A DNA stretch of 57,785 bases, from contig JAFXQT010000045.1 of assembly GCA_017526905.1 (NCBI GenBank), positions 1 through 57,785 on the forward strand. Direction: 5' to 3'. Shown in pieces: positions 52,928-57,785 of the stretch. A program made the position numbers and the translations under genes. The notes beneath the pieces were generated by a model. The model made no database searches. It was not told where the DNA came from and saw only the letters and a list, made by a program, of their open reading frames with translations. Positions within the stretch are counted from its first letter, which is position 1. Each line of letters starts with the position of its first letter. Origin of the DNA: Bacteroidaceae bacterium (lineage in GTDB: Bacteria; Bacteroidota; Bacteroidia; Bacteroidales; Bacteroidaceae).

Positions 52928-53922
52928 CAATAGACCCTTTCCGCTATCTGCCTGATGCTGTCGGTGGCACTCAGGGTGTAGAAGTGGATGCTGGGCACGC
53001 CATGTGCAATGAGGTCCTTGCATTGTGCTACCCCCCATTCTATGCCCACCTGCTTCACCTCTGCGTCGGTCTGGCAGCGCCGCAGCTCTTCTGAGAGTGC
53101 CAGCGGCAGGTCGCAGCGGAAAGTCCTGGGCACGGTGGTCAGTTGTGTCAGTTTGCTCAGTGGCTTCAAGCCCGGAATGATGGGTATGATCACGCCGGCC
53201 TGGCGTGCCATGTCCACAAAGCGGTAGTATTTCTCGTTGTCGAAGAACAACTGTGTGATGGCCACCTTCGCCCCTTGCTGCTGCTTCTGCAACAGCACCT
53301 GTACGTCGCTTTCCAGGTTGGGTGCTTCCTCGTGTTTCTCCGGGTAGGCCGCCACGCCGAACTCAAACGGCGTGCCTTTCACCTTCATGGCGGTGCCGTC
53401 GGCAAAGAAGCCTTCGTTGAAGCGGTTCACCTGCTCGATCAGTTCCAACGCGTGGGTGTAGCCGCCCGGCGTGGGCTGGTACATGTTCTCCTCCTTGGCC
53501 TTGTCGCCGCGCAGCAGGAACACGTCCGAGATGCCCAGGAACTGCAGGTCGAGCAGTGCGTATTCGATGTCCTGCTTGGTGCTGCCCGAGCACACCAGGT
53601 GCGGAATCACAGGTATGCCCCACCGCTGCTGAATGGCGGCGGCGATGGCGATGGTGCCGGGTCTGCGGCGCACGCGGCTGCGTTCCACCAGCCCGCCCTC
53701 CAGTTCACGATACACGTATTCTGCCCGGTGGGTGGTGATGTTGATGTGGCGTGGCCCGAACGGAGCCAGCGTCTCGATGGTGCGGAACAGCGTCTCCGTG
53801 CCCGTGCCCTTGAGCGGCGGCAGCACTTCGAAGCTGAAGCCGACGCCCGTCTGTCCTGCCTCCTGTGTCGAGGAGGAAGGCTGATGCGCTGTGCCGGCGG
53901 TTGTATAGAGCTGTGATAACAT
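52927..53922 (-). CDS. metF: 5,10-methylenetetrahydrofolate reductase
   Basis: A 331-residue FAD enzyme making 5-methyl-THF for methionine synthesis. FSFEVLPPLKGTG, HINITTHRAEYVY, PHLVCSGSTKQDIEYAL, DVFLLRGDK and ITQLFFDNEKYYRFVDMAR match MetF. It carries an N-terminal stretch of ~30 polar residues before the barrel. ATG at 53920-53922 is chosen since the longer frame to 54015 crosses the -7 element. It has its own promoter; holB lies 51 bp downstream on the same strand. Confidence 0.94.
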   Translation of the reverse strand: MLSQLYTTAGTAHQPSSSTQEAGQTGVGFSFEVLPPLKGTGTETLFRTIETLAPFGPRHINITTHRAEYVYRELEGGLVERSRVRRRPGTIAIAAAIQQRWGIPVIPHLVCSGSTKQDIEYALLDLQFLGISDVFLLRGDKAKEENMYQPTPGGYTHALELIEQVNRFNEGFFADGTAMKVKGTPFEFGVAAYPEKHEEAPNLESDVQVLLQKQQQGAKVAITQLFFDNEKYYRFVDMARQAGVIIPIIPGLKPLSKLTQLTTVPRTFRCDLPLALSEELRRCQTDAEVKQVGIEWGVAQCKDLIAHGVPSIHFYTLSATDSIRQIAERVY

Positions 53923-53946
53923 GTGTAAGCTATGCGGATTTTGGCG

Positions 53947-53954
53947 CAAAGATA
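53947..53954 (-). promoter_or_regulatory. metF promoter -7 element
   Basis: TATCTTTG followed by C on the minus strand, 24 bp before the ATG at 53922. No good -33 TTTG. No SAM or cobalamin riboswitch is apparent in the short leader. Confidence 0.6.
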
Positions 53955-54035
53955 CGGAATATCTGCGAAAGACCTCTCTTCCCGACCGATATTTTCTTCC
54001 TTTTTTGCGTTCCATTCAAGGAATAGCGCCTTCCG

Positions 54036-56435
54036 TCAGAAATCCAGACGGTAGAACAGGTTGGGCAGCGAGATGCCCACCTTGTCGGTCTTGATGCCGC
54101 GTGTGCGGATGTCAAAGCGCTGGGCAAAGGGTGTCTCGTTCATCAGGATGTTCACGCCCTCGAAGGCGATGGTGTGGCTCACGCGCCGCTTGTTTATCTT
54201 GTAGCTGACGGTCAGGTCCACCGTGTGCTCCGGCTTGTACTGCTTGCTCATGGCTTCGGACTCCTTGAAGAGCTCGTCCTCCACCATCTGCCCCGCGTCC
54301 ATCAGGGCACACATGGCATCTATGTCCATGGGCGTGTAGCGCAGTCCGCCCTGCAACGTGTATTTCACGCTGACACCCAGCACGTTCTGCTTGCGGCTGC
54401 CCAACATCCACTCCTTGCCACCCAGCACCTTGGCTGTGTAGCGGCGGTCGTACAGCTGCGGGCGCCATACGCGGTCCTGTGCGCGATACTCCGACTTGAA
54501 CAGCGAGGCGTTTACCTGCCCGAAGAAACCGTGGCTCATGTAGTGTTCCAGCGTCACGTCTGCGCCGTAGTTGCGTGTCTTGCCATCGGCCACCAGCGGT
54601 TGGTCAAAGTAGTTCAGGAAGCGGTTCACCGTGCAGAAGGTGGAGCCGTTTGTACCCACGGGCGTGTCGAAACCCTGCTGGTAGAAGGCGTTGAAACGCA
54701 GGTTCAGGTTGTCGTTGAACTTGTACATGTAGCTGAGCAGCAGGTGGTGTGCTTTGGTCAGGCCCAGGTCCTTGTTCACGCGCTGTCCGTTCTGCTCGAA
54801 GAAGTAGGCGTCGAGGCGCTCCAGCATGGAGTGCAGCCCATAGCCCAGGCCCACGCTGTTGTGTGCGTCCGGCTCCCATTTCGCGCTGATGCGCGGTTCC
54901 ACGCTCACGTCCTTGGAGAAGGTGAAGTAGCTGGCTGCGATGCCCACGTTCAGGCTGAGTTGCCGGCTGGGCTTCACCACGTTCTGCCAGAAGATGCTGC
55001 CCAGCCCCGTGTTGCCTTTGGCGCTGATCCACGGGGTGAAGGGTGCGCGGCTATACACGTAGTCGGTCGAGGCGTAGGCCAGGTCGAAGAAACGGTGCGA
55101 GTATTCCACGCCGAACTGCGTCAGCCACTTGTCGGTGACCTGGCTGGACAGTTCGCTGTTCAGCAGCAGGCGGTCTTCGTTCATCTTCTGGTGGCTGTAT
55201 GGCATCAGCGTGTGCGGTTCCTCGTAGCCGATGGGGGTGGTCAGCACGTCGGTGGCCGTGCGGCTCAGGCTCCAGTAGCCGATGTCCGCCGTGATGTGCT
55301 GTGCGTTGTAGGCCACGGTGGTGCGCCACGTCCACTTCTCGGCAAAATGAATTCGGTGTGATGCGCCGCCCAACAGGCTCCACAGGTGCCCTTTCTGGTG
55401 CGATGCGTCGTAGATGGTGGAAACGTCACCTATGTCGGGCAGGTTGTCATCGGCCCCATCGTAGTAGCCCAGGCCGAACACGGAAAAGATGCCGGCACGC
55501 TTGGTGGGGAAGTTCAGTTTGACCGAGAAGTCGTGGAAGTCGAACTGCGTGCCGTAGTCTATGATGCCCAGCCTGTCGGCCAGCGCCGTGAAGCCGTAGC
55601 GGTAGTTGAGGATATAGCTGGAGTTGTTCTTGCGCGAGATGGGACCTTCCGACGTGAGTTCTTCCGACGCCGTGCCCACCTGTAGGATGTGCTCGTACTT
55701 GGCGTTGTTGCCCGGCCGCATCTTCACGTCGAACACGCCGCTGAGCGAGTTGGAGTAGTTGGCATTGAAGGTGGAGGTGAAGAAGTCGGAGTTGCCGATT
55801 ACGTTGGCATTCAGTGCGCTGACCATGCCGAAGCCCGCCTCGTAGAAGTCGTTGTAGTGGTTGGGCGTGAACACCTCCACGCCCTCTATCCGGTATTTCA
55901 TCATCTGCGGCGCGTTGCCGTGCACGGACACACCGTTGCCGTTGGAACTGGCCGAGATGCCGGCGAAGGCCGATACCAGGCGGGCCGGGTCGTTGGCGCC
56001 GCCGGCATAGCGGTTGGCCTCCTCCATGGACAGCATCACGCCGCCCACCAGCGCCGTGGGGTTCACGGTCGCTTCCTTGTTCACACGCGGACGCACCACC
56101 ACCTCGCCCAGTTCGCGGCTGTCCTCGCGCAGGGTCACGTTCAGGATGCACTCTTTCGAGCCCACCAGCAGCTGCTCCTTCATCACGTTCGCTTCATAGC
56201 CCATGTAGGTGGTCTCTATGGTGTAGCGTCCGGGCTGGGTGATGTCTATGCGGTACTGGCCGTCTGTATCCGTCACGGTGCCTGTTCCGGGCAGCTCCGT
56301 TATCTTTATGGTTGCGCCGATGAGCGGTTCGCCGCTGATAGCATCCGTCACGGTGCCGCGCAGCGTCTGGGCCTGGGCGCTCACGGCCAGGGTGCAGAGG
56401 CCGACGATGGACAAGATAATCTTTCGTTTCCTCAT
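54036..56435 (-). CDS. TonB-dependent outer-membrane receptor
   Basis: A 799-residue receptor. Signal peptide MRKRKIILSIVGLCTLAVSAQAQ, then a carboxypeptidase-regulatory-like domain (~24-105: LRGTVTDAISGEPLIGATIK, DTDGQYRIDI), a plug (~120-220: RLVSAFAGISASSNGNGVSVHGNAP, RIEGVEVFTPNHYND) and a beta barrel ending in the usual aromatic residue (SLPNLFYRLDF). No SusD-like gene is next to it, so it is not a standard glycan-uptake SusCD pair. The ligand is unknown; iron chelate, cobalamin or a peptide are options. It lies between metF and fumarase on the same strand with 113- and 138-bp gaps. Confidence 0.9.
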   Translation of the reverse strand: MRKRKIILSIVGLCTLAVSAQAQTLRGTVTDAISGEPLIGATIKITELPGTGTVTDTDGQYRIDITQPGRYTIETTYMGYEANVMKEQLLVGSKECILNVTLREDSRELGEVVVRPRVNKEATVNPTALVGGVMLSMEEANRYAGGANDPARLVSAFAGISASSNGNGVSVHGNAPQMMKYRIEGVEVFTPNHYNDFYEAGFGMVSALNANVIGNSDFFTSTFNANYSNSLSGVFDVKMRPGNNAKYEHILQVGTASEELTSEGPISRKNNSSYILNYRYGFTALADRLGIIDYGTQFDFHDFSVKLNFPTKRAGIFSVFGLGYYDGADDNLPDIGDVSTIYDASHQKGHLWSLLGGASHRIHFAEKWTWRTTVAYNAQHITADIGYWSLSRTATDVLTTPIGYEEPHTLMPYSHQKMNEDRLLLNSELSSQVTDKWLTQFGVEYSHRFFDLAYASTDYVYSRAPFTPWISAKGNTGLGSIFWQNVVKPSRQLSLNVGIAASYFTFSKDVSVEPRISAKWEPDAHNSVGLGYGLHSMLERLDAYFFEQNGQRVNKDLGLTKAHHLLLSYMYKFNDNLNLRFNAFYQQGFDTPVGTNGSTFCTVNRFLNYFDQPLVADGKTRNYGADVTLEHYMSHGFFGQVNASLFKSEYRAQDRVWRPQLYDRRYTAKVLGGKEWMLGSRKQNVLGVSVKYTLQGGLRYTPMDIDAMCALMDAGQMVEDELFKESEAMSKQYKPEHTVDLTVSYKINKRRVSHTIAFEGVNILMNETPFAQRFDIRTRGIKTDKVGISLPNLFYRLDF

Positions 56436-56479
56436 TTTAGTCGTTTTATTTTCAGATACTTGTTTGTGTTTTGTAGCAA

Positions 56480-56503
56480 GGCAGCAGGACTTGTCCTGCT
56501 GCC
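56480..56503. repeat. perfect 24-bp palindrome upstream of the receptor
   Basis: GGCAGCAGGAC-TT-GTCCTGCTGCC is fully symmetric, about 45 bp before the receptor ATG and 70 bp past the fumarase stop. It may be a repressor operator for the receptor or part of the fumarase terminator; no T run follows on the minus strand. Confidence 0.7.
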
Positions 56504-56536
56504 TGCTTCTGATTTGGGATGTATGTTTGTGGGAAT

Positions 56537-56562
56537 CCGCCCTCGGCGCAGCGCCGGGGCGG
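56537..56562 (-). terminator. GC-rich hairpin after fumarase
   Basis: CCGCC-ct-CGGCG pairs with CGCCG-gg-GCGG-type arms around CAG, 12 bp past the fumarase stop. No U-tract, so termination may be factor-aided. Confidence 0.45.
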
Positions 56563-56573
56563 CTGCGTTAGCC

Positions 56574-57785
56574 TTAGTTCTTGCAGCACAGGGGCTTCAA
56601 CTGCTTGAAGAAGTCGTTGCCCTTGTCGTCCACCAGGATAAAGGCGGGGAAGTCCTCCACCTCGATCTTCCAGATGGCCTCCATGCCCAGCTCGGGGTAC
56701 TCTACGCACTCGATGCTCTTGATGCTGCTCTGCGACAGCACGGCAGCCACGCCGCCGATGGTGCCCAGGTAGAAACCGCCGTGCTTCTGGCAGGCATCCG
56801 TCACCTGCTGCGAGCGGTTGCCCTTGGCTATCATCACCAGGCTGGCGCCATGGTCTTGGAACTCATCTACATACGGATCCATGCGGTTGGCCGTGGTGGG
56901 ACCCATCGAGCCGCAGGGGTAGCCTTCGGGCGTCTTGGCCGGTCCGGCGTACAGCACGGGGTAGTCTTTGAAGTACTGCGGCATGTCCTCGCCGGCATCC
57001 AGGCGTGCCTTCAGCTTGGCGTGGGCAATGTCGCGCGCCACGATGATGGTGCCCTTCAGGTTCACGCGGGTCGAGACGGGGTACTTGGTCAGTTCGGCGC
57101 GCACGGCGTCGATGCCCTTCGAGAGATCAATCTCGATGCCCTTCGTGCCCTCGCCCGGACGGCGCAGTGCCTCGGGAATCAGCTCGGTGGGGTTCGAGTC
57201 CATGACTTCGAGCCACACACCGTCGCGGTTGATCTTGGCCTTGATGTTGCGGTCGGCCGAGCACGACACACCCATGCCGATGGGGCAGCTGGCGCCGTGG
57301 CGTGGCAGACGGATCACACGGATGTCGTGTGCCATGTACTTGCCGCCGAACTGTGCACCCAGGCCGATGTTGTGTGCCTCGCGCAGCAGCTTCTGCTCCA
57401 GGTCCACGTCGCGGAAGGCGCGGCCCGTCTCATCGCCCGTGGTGGGCAGGCTGTCGTAGTACTTGATGCTGGCCAGCTTCACCGTGAGCAGGTTCTTCTC
57501 GGCCGATGTGCCGCCGATGACGAATGCGATATGGTAGGGCGGGCAGGCAGCGGTGCCCAGGCTCTTCATCTTCTCCACCAGGAAGGGGATCAGCGTGCCC
57601 TCGTTCTGGATGGTGGCCTTGGTCATGGGGTAGAAGTAGGTCTTGTTGGCCGAGCCGCCGCCCTTGGCCACCATCACGAATCGGTATTCGGCGCCCTCGG
57701 TGGCTTCGATGTCGATCTGTGCGGGCAGGTTGCAGCGGGTGTTCACCTCGTCGTACATCGTCAGCGGTGCGTTCTGCGAGTAGCG
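56574..57785 (-). CDS. fumA: class I fumarate hydratase, partial (5' end cut by window)
   Basis: 403 C-terminal residues of an Fe-S class I fumarase, which interconverts fumarate and malate. Reading continues past the first in-window Met ([12 protein letters not shown]) to the edge as SQNAPLT, the normal family sequence, so the start lies outside. Seen: [50 protein letters not shown], the beta-domain block [19 protein letters not shown], and [13 protein letters not shown]. The fused alpha-plus-beta form is seen. It ends [12 protein letters not shown], normal for the phylum. Confidence 0.94.
   Translation of the reverse strand, partial: RYSQNAPLTMYDEVNTRCNLPAQIDIEATEGAEYRFVMVAKGGGSANKTYFYPMTKATIQNEGTLIPFLVEKMKSLGTAACPPYHIAFVIGGTSAEKNLLTVKLASIKYYDSLPTTGDETGRAFRDVDLEQKLLREAHNIGLGAQFGGKYMAHDIRVIRLPRHGASCPIGMGVSCSADRNIKAKINRDGVWLEVMDSNPTELIPEALRRPGEGTKGIEIDLSKGIDAVRAELTKYPVSTRVNLKGTIIVARDIAHAKLKARLDAGEDMPQYFKDYPVLYAGPAKTPEGYPCGSMGPTTANRMDPYVDEFQDHGASLVMIAKGNRSQQVTDACQKHGGFYLGTIGGVAAVLSQSSIKSIECVEYPELGMEAIWKIEVEDFPAFILVDDKGNDFFKQLKPLCCKN

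Noticed and set aside
36468-56435. Polysaccharide-utilisation locus linking the GH2 enzyme and the TonB receptor
   Set aside because: They are 15 kb apart with housekeeping genes between, and no SusD-like lipoprotein or hybrid two-component system is present.

Overview
The window is a 57.8-kb piece of a Bacteroidales chromosome (phylum Bacteroidota). The evidence is type IX secretion/gliding genes (sprE/porW-like, gldH), type V pilus fimbrillins with DUF3575 and DUF5119 partners, a TonB-dependent receptor with an N-terminal carboxypeptidase-regulatory-like domain, and many promoters of the Bacteroidota form (TTTG near -33, TAnnTTTG near -7). The DNA is fairly GC-rich, and the surface-protein C-terminus (DIAGRKV...[10 protein letters not shown]) is of a kind common in Prevotella-like genomes. 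A Prevotellaceae or related family is my guess, but the genus cannot be fixed from sequence alone.

Layout. 0-5 kb (minus): aroA, a small membrane protein and the sprE/porW lipoprotein, apparently one operon, with tRNA-Pro(GGG) firing the other way from an interleaved promoter. 5-8.2 kb (plus): comF-like gene and pnp, closed by a strong terminator. 8.25-9.4 kb: a 1.15-kb gap without a confident gene but packed with structure: an orphan consensus promoter, a 51-codon ORF, a 22-bp-period array of TGAGA...TCTCA dyads, oppositely oriented GTGATATTTC motifs and REP-like palindromes. 9.4-23 kb: a surface/pilus locus with two AraC-type regulators (one a TPR membrane regulator), an OmpA-like/DUF3575 protein carrying a ~395-residue Lys/Ala/Glu tail, a DUF5119 lipoprotein, two fimbrillin lipoproteins and a 1415-residue Ig-like repeat protein with a type IX-like C-terminus.

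23-25.6 kb: rnhB and gpmI. 25.7-35.8 kb: a tight three-gene unit made of a TPR-membrane-HTH regulator fused in frame to a second, signal-peptide-led domain, followed by two giant exported paralogues (1524 and 1059 aa). This is my best candidate for an undescribed system. 35.8-36.5 kb: a gap with three unrelated tandem arrays (periods 15, 23 and 44 bp) and a strong terminator. 36.5-39 kb (minus): GH2 beta-galactosidase. 39.1-42.3 kb (plus): LptF/LptG-family permease and ribBA. 42.4-50.3 kb (plus): aspC-like aminotransferase, a one-domain purH, then the shape/elongation cluster mreB-mreC-mreD-mrdA-rodA. 50.2-57.8 kb (minus): holB-ricT-gldH, metF, a TonB-dependent receptor, and a class I fumarase cut by the right edge.

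The housekeeping parts (murein elongation, lipopolysaccharide transport, riboflavin, purine, one-carbon and chorismate metabolism, RNA turnover) are ordinary for the order. Novelty is concentrated in the exported-protein loci and in the repeat-rich gaps beside them. Function calls rest on recognised motifs; no database search was possible.
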